Both the position numbers and the translations under genes were made by a program. A DNA stretch of 64,000 nucleotides from Candidatus Dadabacteria bacterium (GTDB taxonomy: Bacteria; Desulfobacterota_D; UBA1144; Nemesobacterales; Nemesobacteraceae), in NCBI GenBank assembly GCA_009837205.1, contig VXTZ01000012.1:1-64000 (forward strand). The letters are read 5' to 3'. Positions 1-8,933 of the stretch are shown here, in pieces. The notes beneath the pieces are model-generated. The model was not told where the DNA came from, ran no database searches, and saw only the letters and a list, made by a program, of their open reading frames with translations. Numbering within the stretch: position 1 is the first letter of the stretch; each line of letters opens with the position of its first letter.

Positions 1-1
1 C

Positions 2-1588
2 GGCAGGCCCCTCCGCGTTAACATCCTACCCCTAGCTCTCGGCCTTTCACCTTTGAATGCCCGCGGCGGGGGAGGAGGGGGAGGAGGAGGTTCATCTCGA
101 CCATCCGCAGGGGATGTACTGGACAGCGTCGTATCAGAAGCTGATAAGAACAACGCCGGGGATGAAATTTCCGAAGCTGCAGAGAATGAACCGAGCGTGG
201 GTAGCGTTACCCAATCCTCAAATGCCAATAACGGCATCACGACAGACAGGGTTTCAGTTGAGGCTTCATACAGTGGAGGACAAGTTCGATACATTGTTCG
301 GAACAGTAGCGCCGGATGGTCCGTTGACAGCACCACAGATACAGTGTTGAACCGGCTTGGAGGAAACAACTGGGACGGGATTGAACTGATAAAAAGACTG
401 CCGGGAGGATATCTTTACGTCGATGTCTATTCGGAGGAAAGAACAAGGGAGAGAAAAGATTACATAGCCGGCGGAGTCTGGATATATGTGCCGGACAGCA
501 CCACCGGAACTGACGATTTAGAATTGGGTGTCTTCGGAGATGGCAGCGATCCCTTCACACAGGGAAATCTCTCCGGCCTGGACGTGAGCAACCCTGTGAC
601 CTATGAAGGGGACGCCACCGCTATGTATTCTGAAGAAGGCAGTATTTATTTTGCTGAAGGGAAAGTGACTTTGACTGTTGATTTTGATCGCGGAACCGTG
701 AAGGGGAGGATTCATTCCTTTCTTGATGAAGAAGGCTATCCCATTGAAGGAACAGTAACACTGGAAGAGGCAGATATCGGGAATTCAGACAGCGGTTTCT
801 TCCTAGGTGATACGGATTTGGCACATTCAAGTCCAAGTATAGTGGGAGCGGAAGGCAAATGGGGTGGACAGTTTTTCGGAAACGGGAACAGAATTCCAAG
901 AGCAGTGGGAGGAACCTTTGGCGTTACAACGGCTGGCGGAGAAGTTGCCGGCTTGGGCGTATGGGGCGCACTGAGTCCCCGCATGCCGCAAGGGTCTGAA
1001 CCTGCTACCACATCCAAATGTGGTACAGGTAACGCGGACGGTCAAAGCTGTACGGTTAGAGTTGCCGGCCAGACGGTAACACTAAATCCCGATGGTTCAT
1101 GTGAGCAGGGCAGTATTAGAAGTGGAAGCGGGGTTATCAGCATTAACGGCGTGAATATCTGCGAGCAAGCGGCCGAAAGCGCTGGAATTAATTGGACGCC
1201 CGGAAGGGGTTTTGGAGATGGCGGAACTGGCCCTCCACCCGACACTTCCGGGAGAGTGCCTTCTCACCCGAGCATATTGAGTCACCGAATTTCACCACAA
1301 GAACTAGAACCTGGAGGATCAGGTGAGGTAATTGTCACTTATAGCAGGGTTCCAGAGGCGACTGATTATAAAGTGCATATCAATGTTGGTATTGCCGATT
1401 TTCCACTTACTTACAGGAGAGATGGACCAGGTTGCGACGTTTTCCCCACCGCGGATCATGTCGTAGAAACCACGAGCACAACCCATACACAGAGATTTGA
1501 GGTTCCTGACGCTCCTGGGTTTAGAGTGTACTATAGGGTAGCTGTGCAGGCCTGCAACGCGACTGGCTGCTCCTGTCCTCCTCAGTGA
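2..1588 (+). CDS. TbpB-type beta-barrel surface protein, 5' partial at window edge
   Basis: The frame is already open at base 2 and no in-frame ATG lies in the window, so the true start is probably upstream. The first visible residues (ILPLALGLSPLNA) look like the end of a signal peptide and run into a poly-glycine linker, as in TbpB-like surface lipoproteins. The residue before the glycines, where the lipobox Cys should be, is Arg (CGC at 62-64). Counting from the TTG at 53, residues about 170-308 carry the TbpB barrel pattern: DFDRGTVKGRI, then GKWGGQFFGNG, then VGGTFGVTT and a closing GLGVWGA. Residues about 323-371 are a Cys-containing segment, and about 405-510 looks like an FN3-type beta domain. 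Known family members are exported to the cell surface and bind host proteins or iron carriers. The ligand here is unknown and no receptor gene is adjacent. Confidence 0.7.
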   Translation, partial: GRPLRVNILPLALGLSPLNARGGGGGGGGGSSRPSAGDVLDSVVSEADKNNAGDEISEAAENEPSVGSVTQSSNANNGITTDRVSVEASYSGGQVRYIVRNSSAGWSVDSTTDTVLNRLGGNNWDGIELIKRLPGGYLYVDVYSEERTRERKDYIAGGVWIYVPDSTTGTDDLELGVFGDGSDPFTQGNLSGLDVSNPVTYEGDATAMYSEEGSIYFAEGKVTLTVDFDRGTVKGRIHSFLDEEGYPIEGTVTLEEADIGNSDSGFFLGDTDLAHSSPSIVGAEGKWGGQFFGNGNRIPRAVGGTFGVTTAGGEVAGLGVWGALSPRMPQGSEPATTSKCGTGNADGQSCTVRVAGQTVTLNPDGSCEQGSIRSGSGVISINGVNICEQAAESAGINWTPGRGFGDGGTGPPPDTSGRVPSHPSILSHRISPQELEPGGSGEVIVTYSRVPEATDYKVHINVGIADFPLTYRRDGPGCDVFPTADHVVETTSTTHTQRFEVPDAPGFRVYYRVAVQACNATGCSCPPQ

Positions 1589-1932
1589 TAAGCTTTACGG
1601 CGTATTCCCTTCTCCACTGTTATGCGGTGGGGGGAGGATGCACGGCGGCAGCACCGACACATGATAAACTCACTCCCACGCTGGAAATATCCGCATGGAA
1701 GAAGGCGTCTGGTTCTGATTCGAGATGAGAGAATTCCGAACTCGCGGTTGTTAGGTATGGATAACTTGCTCCGTCCATTGCGCAATAGCCGACGGCCGCA
1801 GGCAGAAGGGTGCGGGCACGGTGTTCAGGCCGTCTCATTTTCAGAGCAGTAGAAACCATCATAAAAAGTTCAGTGGACAAAGCTGTCCCAGTCATTATAC
1901 TTAGCCGCACTGATGGTTTGTCGGAGGTGCCG
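1589..1932. other. 344-base gap with no recognisable gene
   Basis: No frame on either strand gives a recognisable protein; the short open frames here have no ribosome-binding site or family resemblance. The last bases hold the ribosome-binding site (GGAGG, 1923-1927) of the following methyltransferase. No clear terminator for the upstream surface-protein gene could be found. Confidence 0.5.
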
Positions 1933-2514
1933 TTGAAACTCGGAGCATACGGTTACATAAAACAGTTTCTCAGAGATCCAAAGCGCACCGGCTCCATAGG
2001 GCCTTCAAACGAGGAGTTGTCGGAGCTTGTCACCGAGACCGCCCGGCTCAACGAAATGGGAACCGTGGTGGAACTTGGCTCTGGAACCGGGGTTTTCACC
2101 GAGAAGATTCTTGAGAAGAAAAGTCCGGAAGCACTGTTTTTCGCAATAGAGATCAATCCCGAGTTCTGCGAGGCGACCAAATCACGATGTCCTTCCGCGA
2201 CAGTCTACAGGGATTCCGCGGAGAACATGAAAAAATATCTCGAGCAGCACGGAAAAGATTCCTGCGACTGCATTATCTCAAGTCTCCCTTGGGCCGTATT
2301 TGACCACGGAACCCAGGACAGGCTACTTAACGTCATCTGGGATGTACTCAAGCCTGGAGGCAGGATGATCACATTCAGCTATTCAATCAGCATGATGGTT
2401 CCAAATGCCAGAAGATTCCGCTCAACGCTCCGAAACAAGTTCACAAGCGTCGTTAAGTCGAAAACCGTCTGGTCCAATTTCCCTCCAGCGTTTGTTTACA
2501 GCGCGGAAAAATAA
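1933..2514 (+). CDS. Phospholipid N-methyltransferase-like SAM methyltransferase
   Basis: 193 residues. The frame is open further upstream, but the TTG at 1933 is chosen because GGAGG lies five bases before it and the protein then begins LKLGAYGYIKQFLRDP, as in PmtA-type enzymes. SAM-binding motif I is VVELGSGTGVFTEKIL (residues about 43-58), the acidic motif II is FAIEINPEF, and the substrate-side motif is IISSLPWAVF. Bacterial PmtA enzymes methylate phosphatidylethanolamine towards phosphatidylcholine, and this protein has the usual size. A relationship to the KsgA/Erm fold is visible, but rsmA is present separately at 6711-7529. Function in lipid methylation is inferred from the family; the substrate is not proven. 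Confidence 0.75.
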   Translation: MKLGAYGYIKQFLRDPKRTGSIGPSNEELSELVTETARLNEMGTVVELGSGTGVFTEKILEKKSPEALFFAIEINPEFCEATKSRCPSATVYRDSAENMKKYLEQHGKDSCDCIISSLPWAVFDHGTQDRLLNVIWDVLKPGGRMITFSYSISMMVPNARRFRSTLRNKFTSVVKSKTVWSNFPPAFVYSAEK

Positions 2515-2615
2515 CGTTGTCTCCAACGCCGCCCAAAACCACACCAGCAAGCTGATTCTCCCACCGCAAGGACGGTTGGGTATACTTAATGAATAACGCG
2601 TAAGCGGTTTCTTTC

Positions 2616-5303
2616 ATGTCCCAGCACCCGCTCTATCTGATTGACGGCAGCTCATATATATTCAGAGCGTATTACGGCGTAAGGGCCGATCTTTCCACCT
2701 CCGATGGGTTTCCAACCAACGCCGTCTACGGATTTGCAACCATGCTTCTTAAGTTTCTCAGGGAATACGAACCGAGGTACCTGGGGATGGTGTTCGATTC
2801 CAGGGGAGAAGTGTTCAGAAACGAAATATACCCTGAGTATAAGGCCAACAGGGACGAGGCCCCAGAAAGCCTCCAGCTCCAGTTCTCTAAGATTTTCGAA
2901 CTGGTACGGGCATTCTCAATACCAATGCTCGCAATGGAGGGATACGAGGCCGATGACATCATAGGAACCATAGCCAGGGCACAGGGAACATCAAAGGTGG
3001 TTCTGGTCACCGGAGATAAGGATTTCTGCCAGCTGGTGTCTGAGAACGTGACTCTGGTTGACACAATGAGGGAACGTGTAACCGGAGTGCAGGAAGTGCA
3101 CCAGAAGTACGGGATCGAGCCCGGACAGATGATTGATTTCTTCGCTCTTGTGGGAGACAAGGTTGACAACATTCCGGGAGTGGCGGGCGTAGGGGAGAAA
3201 ACCGCTTCGGCCCTTATATCCAAGTACGGGAATCTTGACGGCGTATATAGAAACCTTGAAGAACTTCGCCCCAGCGTCGCGAAGAGGCTAAGAGAGCACA
3301 AAGACAATGCATACCTCAGCCGAGAGCTCGTTACCATAAAAACTGATGTCGAAGTAGGAACCGGAATCGAGGACTTCAGATACGGTGGATACGCTGCCGA
3401 AGATCTTCAGGAAATATTCTCAGAGCTTGAATTTGAAAAGCTTCTGGACGAAATCGGTGCATCCCGTACGCCAGGCGAAAGTGAAGCAGTAAGATACGAT
3501 TCCTACGAAACTGTTTTCGATGAGATGTCCCTCGGCCAGGTCATAAGAATAGTAGAGGAGGCAGGAGAACTCTCAATAGATCTCGAGACGGATTCTAGAC
3601 TGCCGATGAACGCAGGGATAGTCGGCTTTTCACTGTGCACAGCCCCGGGACGGGCTTTTTACGTCCCCGTAGGACACACGGGAATCATGGAAGCCGAAAA
3701 GCAGATGAAACCTGAGACCGCACTTTCTATGCTGAAACCAGTTCTCGAGTCCGAGGGCATAAGGAAAATAGGACAGAATATAAAATACGATATGCTCGTA
3801 CTTAAAAATCACGGCGTCAGTCTCAGGGGAATTTACTTTGACACGATGCTGGCCGCACACCTGCTCGACGCTTCCCGGGGAAGCTACAAGCTTGACGAAC
3901 TCTCAAGAACTGAGCTTGGCCACAAGATGATTTCCTACGATGACGTTACAGGAAAAGGGAAATCAAGGAAGAACTTCGCCGAAGTTGATATCGAGACGGC
4001 AGCAAGGTACTCGTGCGAAGATTCGGACGTGGCGCTTATTCTTTCAAGAAAATTTCTTGAGACTCTGAAAAAAGAGGGGCTCTGGGACCTTTACAGGGAA
4101 AATGTTCTGGGCCTTGTTCCGGTTCTTTGCGACATGGAGTTCACGGGAGTGAGCGTCGACACCGCTATTCTCGGGAAAATGTCTGAGGAGTTCGAGAGGG
4201 ATCTCGATTCCATCGAGGGCGGAATATATGAAAAAACCGAAGGAAAGTTCAACATAAACTCGACAAAGCAGCTCTCCGAAGTGCTCTTCGAGAAGCTAGG
4301 GCTTCCCGTTAAGAAAAAAACCGCGAAAGGCGCCTTTTCCACCGATTCCGAAGTTCTAAGGGATCTGTCGACAATCCACGAAGTGCCGCGTCTCATACTC
4401 AGACACAGGTTTCTCTCCAAGCTGAAATCTACCTACATCGACCAACTTCCGAGACTCATAAATCCGGTCACCGGAAGGATTCACACCTCTTTTAACCCTG
4501 CCGGCACCTCAACCGGCAGACTGAGTTCCAGCGATCCCAACCTTCAGAACATCCCGATAAAAACCAGGGACGGAAAAAGAATACGAAAATCGTTCGTGGC
4601 AAAAGACGGCTGCGTTATACTGTCGGCTGACTATTCCCAGATAGAGCTTCGTCTGCTCGCCCATTTCTCTGAGGACCCGACCCTGCTTGAAGCTCTCCGA
4701 GACGATAAGGATGTGCACGTCGCAACGGCCTGCGAAATCTTTAACGCAAGCGAAGACCAGATCACCTCCGAGATGCGAAACCTCGCTAAGACCATAAACT
4801 TCGGGATAATATATGGCATAAGCGCTTTCGGGCTCTCAAAGCAACTCGGTACCACGGTCTCGGTATCAAGAAATTACATAAACAGATATTTTGACAGATA
4901 TTCTGAAGTGAAAACCTATATGCAGGCATCAGTTGAAGAAGCCAGGAACAGGGGCTACACAGAGACGCTTGTTGGGAGAAGAAGGCCGATACCGGAGCTT
5001 GTTTCGGGAAACAGGGTAGAGAGGGGAAGAGGAGAGCGTGAGGCTATAAATACTCCGATACAGGGATCCGCAGCGGATATAATAAATTTGGCCATGATCC
5101 GCATATTCAGAAGACTTGAAGAGGGAGAATTTCGCTCGAAAATGATCCTCCAAGTTCACGACGAGCTTCTCTTTGAGGTTTACGAAGCAGAGCTTGAAAA
5201 ACTACGAACTCATATAAAAAACGACATGGAAAACGCCTGGGAACTCAGAGTACCGCTTAGAGTGGAAATGCGCGCCGCAGAGAACTGGGCCGAGGCTCAC
5301 TAA
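2616..5303 (+). CDS. polA: DNA polymerase I
   Basis: 895 residues, full length. Residues 1-290 are the 5'-3' exonuclease domain (LIDGSSYIFRAYYGV, EADDIIG, and the helix-hairpin-helix GVAGVGEKTAS). The 3'-5' proofreading domain appears active: DLETD near residue 322, NIKYDMLVLKNHG, and YSCEDSD. The polymerase domain has motif A DYSQIELRLLAHF near residue 671, the O-helix RNLAKTINFGIIYG, and motif C VHDE near 845. The enzyme removes RNA primers and fills gaps in Okazaki-fragment and excision repair. It is followed after 13 bases by dacB on the same strand. No anomaly is seen. Confidence 0.97.
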   Translation: MSQHPLYLIDGSSYIFRAYYGVRADLSTSDGFPTNAVYGFATMLLKFLREYEPRYLGMVFDSRGEVFRNEIYPEYKANRDEAPESLQLQFSKIFELVRAFSIPMLAMEGYEADDIIGTIARAQGTSKVVLVTGDKDFCQLVSENVTLVDTMRERVTGVQEVHQKYGIEPGQMIDFFALVGDKVDNIPGVAGVGEKTASALISKYGNLDGVYRNLEELRPSVAKRLREHKDNAYLSRELVTIKTDVEVGTGIEDFRYGGYAAEDLQEIFSELEFEKLLDEIGASRTPGESEAVRYDSYETVFDEMSLGQVIRIVEEAGELSIDLETDSRLPMNAGIVGFSLCTAPGRAFYVPVGHTGIMEAEKQMKPETALSMLKPVLESEGIRKIGQNIKYDMLVLKNHGVSLRGIYFDTMLAAHLLDASRGSYKLDELSRTELGHKMISYDDVTGKGKSRKNFAEVDIETAARYSCEDSDVALILSRKFLETLKKEGLWDLYRENVLGLVPVLCDMEFTGVSVDTAILGKMSEEFERDLDSIEGGIYEKTEGKFNINSTKQLSEVLFEKLGLPVKKKTAKGAFSTDSEVLRDLSTIHEVPRLILRHRFLSKLKSTYIDQLPRLINPVTGRIHTSFNPAGTSTGRLSSSDPNLQNIPIKTRDGKRIRKSFVAKDGCVILSADYSQIELRLLAHFSEDPTLLEALRDDKDVHVATACEIFNASEDQITSEMRNLAKTINFGIIYGISAFGLSKQLGTTVSVSRNYINRYFDRYSEVKTYMQASVEEARNRGYTETLVGRRRPIPELVSGNRVERGRGEREAINTPIQGSAADIINLAMIRIFRRLEEGEFRSKMILQVHDELLFEVYEAELEKLRTHIKNDMENAWELRVPLRVEMRAAENWAEAH

Positions 5304-5316
5304 GAATACAGTAACG

Positions 5317-6717
5317 ATGGATTCCAGAATAAAGACCCTGATTCTGCACACGCTCGTTTTACTCTTTGTGTTTCTGCCGGCGGCACCTTCTCACGCTGAA
5401 GTAAACGAGAAAAAAATACTCTCCTTTATTTCGAAAAATTCCTCGTCGCGAAAGAAAATCGGGGTCATGGTCCGTTCCGCCGATACCGGCAAGACGGTTT
5501 TTCGCTATAACAGCAAAGAGGAATTCATTCCCGCCTCCAATAACAAAATACTTTCCTCCATAGCGGCGCTTTCCCTGCTCGGAAAGGGTTTTCGGTTCAA
5601 AACGGAGTTTTATCTGGGTGGAGGAATACACTCGGGAGTCGGCCACGGCGGTCTTTACGTAAAAGGGTTCGGAGACCCCACTATAGACATCGAGAAGCTC
5701 AGAGAGATTGCAGGGCGGATTAAGGCTCTCGGGATAACAGGAATCGAGGGCGGGATTTACCTAGACGGTTCGTATTTTGACGACATCCATTACGGAGAAG
5801 GCTGGGATCCTGAATGGCGCGGCAAAAGCTTCTGCCCTCCCGTAACGGCGATTTCGTTTAATTACAACTCGGCCAAGATAAAAATTTCCGCGTCCAGGGT
5901 GCAGGGAGTTCCCGCAACGGTGAGAACGGAACCCGCCGAGTTTCCCTTCCCGATCAAAAACAGGGTTTCCACCAAGCTGAAAAGATCGGGTGTGAGAGCA
6001 CAGTACAACGAACGAAACGAACTCAGGCTCTCCGGATACGTCTCCTCCCGAAAAAAAGCCGAGACCCTAGAGATTTCGGTGCCAGACCCGTTTTTTTACT
6101 TCGGGGCTACACTCAAGCAAGTTCTCAAGAAGGAAGGAATTGAAGTAAGCGGACCCATAGAGCGCAGGAGAGTGCCTCGGTGGACCGGCAAAATATTCAC
6201 CCATTACTCAGAACCTCTGGGCGCCATTATCCATGAGTACAACAAAGAAAGCGTCAATATAATCGGAGAAAGCATAGTCAAAGTGATCGGGGCCAAGCAT
6301 CTCAACACCCAAGGATCATGGAAATCCGGCACGCACGTAATTGAAAATCATCTGAGGAGAATTGGTCTTAACGGAAACTTCTCCGTGGCCGACGGTTCCG
6401 GTCTTTCGAGGCTAAACAGGGTGTCCCCCGAGGATATAACCGAGGCGCTCCATGTGGCCTACGGCGATCCGGACATTTCAGAGGAGTTCGTTGCGTCCCT
6501 TCCGATCGCCGGAGTTGACGGAACTCTCAAAAAAAGATTTCGCGCCCTCAAGGGCAGAATCTATGCGAAAACCGGATATCTTGAAGGAGCCAGATCTCTA
6601 TCCGGCTACGCATTCGCAAAAAACGGGCGGGTTTATGTTTTTTCCATCATATCAAACGGCATGGGAACAAGGGTAAAGAAACTTCAGAATCTGCTTCTTA
6701 GGGAACTTGTCTACTGA
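5317..6717 (+). CDS. dacB: D-alanyl-D-alanine carboxypeptidase/endopeptidase (PBP4 type)
   Basis: 466 residues with an N-terminal signal peptide (hydrophobic LILHTLVLLFVFLPAAPSHA). The three penicillin-binding motifs are present: SNNK near residue 73 with the nucleophilic Ser, SVN near 311, and KTG near 417. A long insert between the first two motifs is typical of S13-family PBP4. It acts in the periplasm, trimming or cleaving peptidoglycan cross-links. It probably shares a transcript with polA. Its last bases overlap the end of the convergent rsmA by seven bases. Confidence 0.92.
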   Translation: MDSRIKTLILHTLVLLFVFLPAAPSHAEVNEKKILSFISKNSSSRKKIGVMVRSADTGKTVFRYNSKEEFIPASNNKILSSIAALSLLGKGFRFKTEFYLGGGIHSGVGHGGLYVKGFGDPTIDIEKLREIAGRIKALGITGIEGGIYLDGSYFDDIHYGEGWDPEWRGKSFCPPVTAISFNYNSAKIKISASRVQGVPATVRTEPAEFPFPIKNRVSTKLKRSGVRAQYNERNELRLSGYVSSRKKAETLEISVPDPFFYFGATLKQVLKKEGIEVSGPIERRRVPRWTGKIFTHYSEPLGAIIHEYNKESVNIIGESIVKVIGAKHLNTQGSWKSGTHVIENHLRRIGLNGNFSVADGSGLSRLNRVSPEDITEALHVAYGDPDISEEFVASLPIAGVDGTLKKRFRALKGRIYAKTGYLEGARSLSGYAFAKNGRVYVFSIISNGMGTRVKKLQNLLLRELVY

Positions 6718-7529
6718 TTTATCGCGTGGAAGCTGTCGGCCAATCTCGCGAATTCCTCAACCGAAAGGGATTCCGCCCTTCTTCGCTGATCGATACTCGA
6801 GTCTGAAAGTGCCTGTTCAACGGTTTCCCTCTCAAAGAAGTTGCTGAGAGAATTCCTTATGGTCTTTCTCCGCGAGGAAAACGCACATCTGGTAACGGTC
6901 CTGAAGGTCTTCTCGCTCGATACAGAAAACACAGGCTCCTTAAGCGGATCGAGCACCACCACCGCCGAATCCACCTCGGGAACCGGATAGAACACGCGCC
7001 GGGAAACTTTGAAGGCAATCTCTACGTTGAAACAGCTCTGGAGAAGTATCGAGAGGGAACCGTAGCTCTTCCGTCCCTTTGCAGAGGATATCCTCTGCGC
7101 CACTTCCTTTTGCAGCATCACTACTATCTTTGAGAAAAGTTCTCTTTCATCGAAAAGCTTAATTAGAACCTGAGTGGATATGTTATAGGGAAGATTGGAT
7201 ACAAGTTTCGTCTTTTTTCCGTCGGAAAAACGACTGAACCCGATTTTAAGGACATCTTCGTAAACAAATCTGATGTTTGCAGATTCCCCGAATCTCTCGT
7301 CAAGAAAGGTCTTCAGCCTCTTGTCTTTCTCAATTGCCGTGATTCTGCCAGCACCGTGTGCGAGATGCTCCGTGAGGCTCCCCTTTCCGGGTCCGATTTC
7401 AATCACATGATCTTCTTTGTGGAGCTTTGCAGTGGCGCAGATCTTACGGAGTATGTTGGGGTCGTTCAGAAAATTCTGTCCAAGCCTCTTAGTCTGACGG
7501 AATATCTGCTCCCCCTTCATATCATCCAT
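6711..7529 (-). CDS. rsmA: 16S rRNA dimethyladenosine transferase RsmA/KsgA
   Basis: 272 residues. The N-terminal RQTKRLGQNFL signature is followed by SAM motif I VIEIGPGKGSLTEHL, motif II TAIEKD and the catalytic NLPYNIS. The enzyme dimethylates two adjacent adenines near the 3' end of 16S rRNA as a late step of 30S assembly. Two in-frame ATGs (7529 and 7520) precede RQTKRLG, and neither has a clear ribosome-binding site, so the start is uncertain by a few codons. It is the last gene of a leftward set that begins with acyP. Confidence 0.93.
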   Translation of the reverse strand: MDDMKGEQIFRQTKRLGQNFLNDPNILRKICATAKLHKEDHVIEIGPGKGSLTEHLAHGAGRITAIEKDKRLKTFLDERFGESANIRFVYEDVLKIGFSRFSDGKKTKLVSNLPYNISTQVLIKLFDERELFSKIVVMLQKEVAQRISSAKGRKSYGSLSILLQSCFNVEIAFKVSRRVFYPVPEVDSAVVVLDPLKEPVFSVSSEKTFRTVTRCAFSSRRKTIRNSLSNFFERETVEQALSDSSIDQRRRAESLSVEEFARLADSFHAINQ

Positions 7530-7595
7530 CCGTTTAAAGCGGATACTGTTTCAGAACAGCTCTTAAGCATGGAAGCAAAGAATGAAAGTGTAAAG

Positions 7596-7871
7596 TTATT
7601 CTTCTTTGAACCTGAATATCTTTTCTTTGTCTTTTATCATCCCCAGTTCCTCTCTCAGTATTTTCTCAATGTATCTTTCGTCTTGCTTAAGGGCCTTTAT
7701 TTCTTCTCTGTACGCCCTGTTCTGCGTTTCTAAGTCCTCTATCCTCTTCTCTATCCTCTTGTTTTCGTTCTTGAGAAAATAGACCTTGGAAATCTCGTTG
7801 AAAAACATCAAGGCCACCGCTACGGCAATCACCGAGTACGCAGCCAACCTAATGAATCTTTGCGGTCTCAT
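7596..7871 (-). CDS. FtsB/DivIC-like septum formation initiator
   Basis: 91 residues using the ATG at 7871, which has AGAGG just upstream; the frame is open further upstream but overlaps the MBL gene. The protein has one membrane helix (FIRLAAYSVIAVAVALMFF), then a coiled coil rich in Glu, Lys and Arg (KNENKRIEKRIEDLETQNRA), then the conserved REELGMIKDKEKIFRF block. This is the FtsB/DivIC layout. Family members bridge FtsL and FtsQ in the divisome. Here it lies seven bases downstream of an MBL hydrolase and upstream of rsmA. Confidence 0.82.
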   Translation of the reverse strand: MRPQRFIRLAAYSVIAVAVALMFFNEISKVYFLKNENKRIEKRIEDLETQNRAYREEIKALKQDERYIEKILREELGMIKDKEKIFRFKEE

Positions 7872-7878
7872 ATGTCCT

Positions 7879-8520
7879 CTAAAGAGCAAAAGTTCCCACG
7901 AGAAAAGGATTAGTCCTTTTTTCAATTCCCACTGTCGTTTGAGGGCCGTGGCCCGGATGGATTTCGTAATGGTCGGGATATTGAAGAATCTCGGAGCGGA
8001 TCGACCCGACAAGCTCCGTCATGCTCGTTCCCCCGGTAAGATCCACCCTTCCTACGCTTCCAGCGAAAACAGTGTCTCCAGCTATTATTGATTTTCCGAA
8101 AACAAAACATATATGCCCCCAGGTATGTCCCGGAACAAGGAGTATCTCTCCCCTGAGATTCCCCACAGAAAGAGTTTCTCCTTCTTTCACGTAACCATCT
8201 ACCTCAGGGACTTCGACAAAGTCAAATCCCGGGAACCTCATCTTCGCCTCGGGAAGCAAATCAAGGACGGGCTGTTCTTTTTCGTGTATGTAAAAGGGTA
8301 TGCCAAGCATTTTCTTGAAAGCCTCGACACCGGCCACGTGATCCAAGTGCGTGTGGGTATTAACTATTTTTTTTACCTCGAGTCCTGATTTTTCGATTTC
8401 CTCGGATATCTCCGCTATCTGCTCTCCGGGATCAACGAGCATAGCCTCGTTCGTATCTTCATCCCCTATGATGTAACAGTTTTCAATGAATATCCCGCCC
8501 GGGATGCATTTTATTATCAA
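7879..8520 (-). CDS. MBL-fold metallo-hydrolase (glyoxalase II-like)
   Basis: 213 residues when started at the TTG at 8520. That start is supported by AAAGGAG upstream and by the TTGA overlap with the acyP stop. The zinc ligand motif THTHLDH is at residues 55-61, with later metal-binding segments VPGHTWGH, AGDTVF and HPGHGP. This is the short hydroxyacylglutathione-hydrolase-like type, without the long C-terminal glutathione-binding domain. A thioester hydrolase is likely, but the substrate is unknown. Translation is probably coupled to acyP. Confidence 0.85.
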   Translation of the reverse strand: MIIKCIPGGIFIENCYIIGDEDTNEAMLVDPGEQIAEISEEIEKSGLEVKKIVNTHTHLDHVAGVEAFKKMLGIPFYIHEKEQPVLDLLPEAKMRFPGFDFVEVPEVDGYVKEGETLSVGNLRGEILLVPGHTWGHICFVFGKSIIAGDTVFAGSVGRVDLTGGTSMTELVGSIRSEILQYPDHYEIHPGHGPQTTVGIEKRTNPFLVGTFAL

Positions 8521-8810
8521 TCTGATCTCCTTTGAGTTCTGTTTATACGAAAATCGATGAATCCGCCCCCGGGTGGAAGCCACTTGAATTCAACCGATTC
8601 GACCTTTGCGCGGGGCGGTCCTTCTCCGCACCACTCAATCAGCTTTTCGAGATTCTCGGTCGTTCCTTCAGCGACTATTCTGACGTTTCCATCCATGAGG
8701 TTCTCGACATGTCCCTTGATGCCAAGCTCAGTCGCTGTTTGGGCCGTCGAGACTCTGAAGAAAACTCCCTGCACCTTTCCCTTTACCAGGATAACGGCTC
8801 TTCGTTCCAT
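8517..8810 (-). CDS. acyP: Acylphosphatase
   Basis: 97 residues. It has the acylphosphatase phosphate-cradle signature GKVQGVFFRVST, with the catalytic Arg, and VENLMDGNVRI with the catalytic Asn. The small cytosolic enzyme hydrolyses acyl phosphates. It is the first gene of a leftward set (acyP, MBL hydrolase, FtsB-like, rsmA) and is divergent from thrC, leaving 123 bases for promoters. Its stop overlaps the next start in a TTGA arrangement. Confidence 0.9.
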   Translation of the reverse strand: MERRAVILVKGKVQGVFFRVSTAQTATELGIKGHVENLMDGNVRIVAEGTTENLEKLIEWCGEGPPRAKVESVEFKWLPPGGGFIDFRINRTQRRSD

Positions 8811-8933
8811 CCGATTCTTCCAGACTACCGAAAGCCTCTGTCAGTGTCAATGAACGCAGAGATTCGGGACTTTAAAGTAAGCACCGGAGCAGGAGAAAAG
8901 GGTTTGCGCGGCGTTGACAGAGAAAAAGGCAAA

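Noticed and set aside
57-350. 97-residue open frame starting at an ATG inside the TbpB-like gene
   Set aside because: It is a different frame within a clear coding region, has no family resemblance, and the surface-protein frame explains this stretch.
1620-1910. Open frames on both strands in the gap after the TbpB-like gene
   Set aside because: None has a ribosome-binding site or recognisable domain, and composition is not coding-like.
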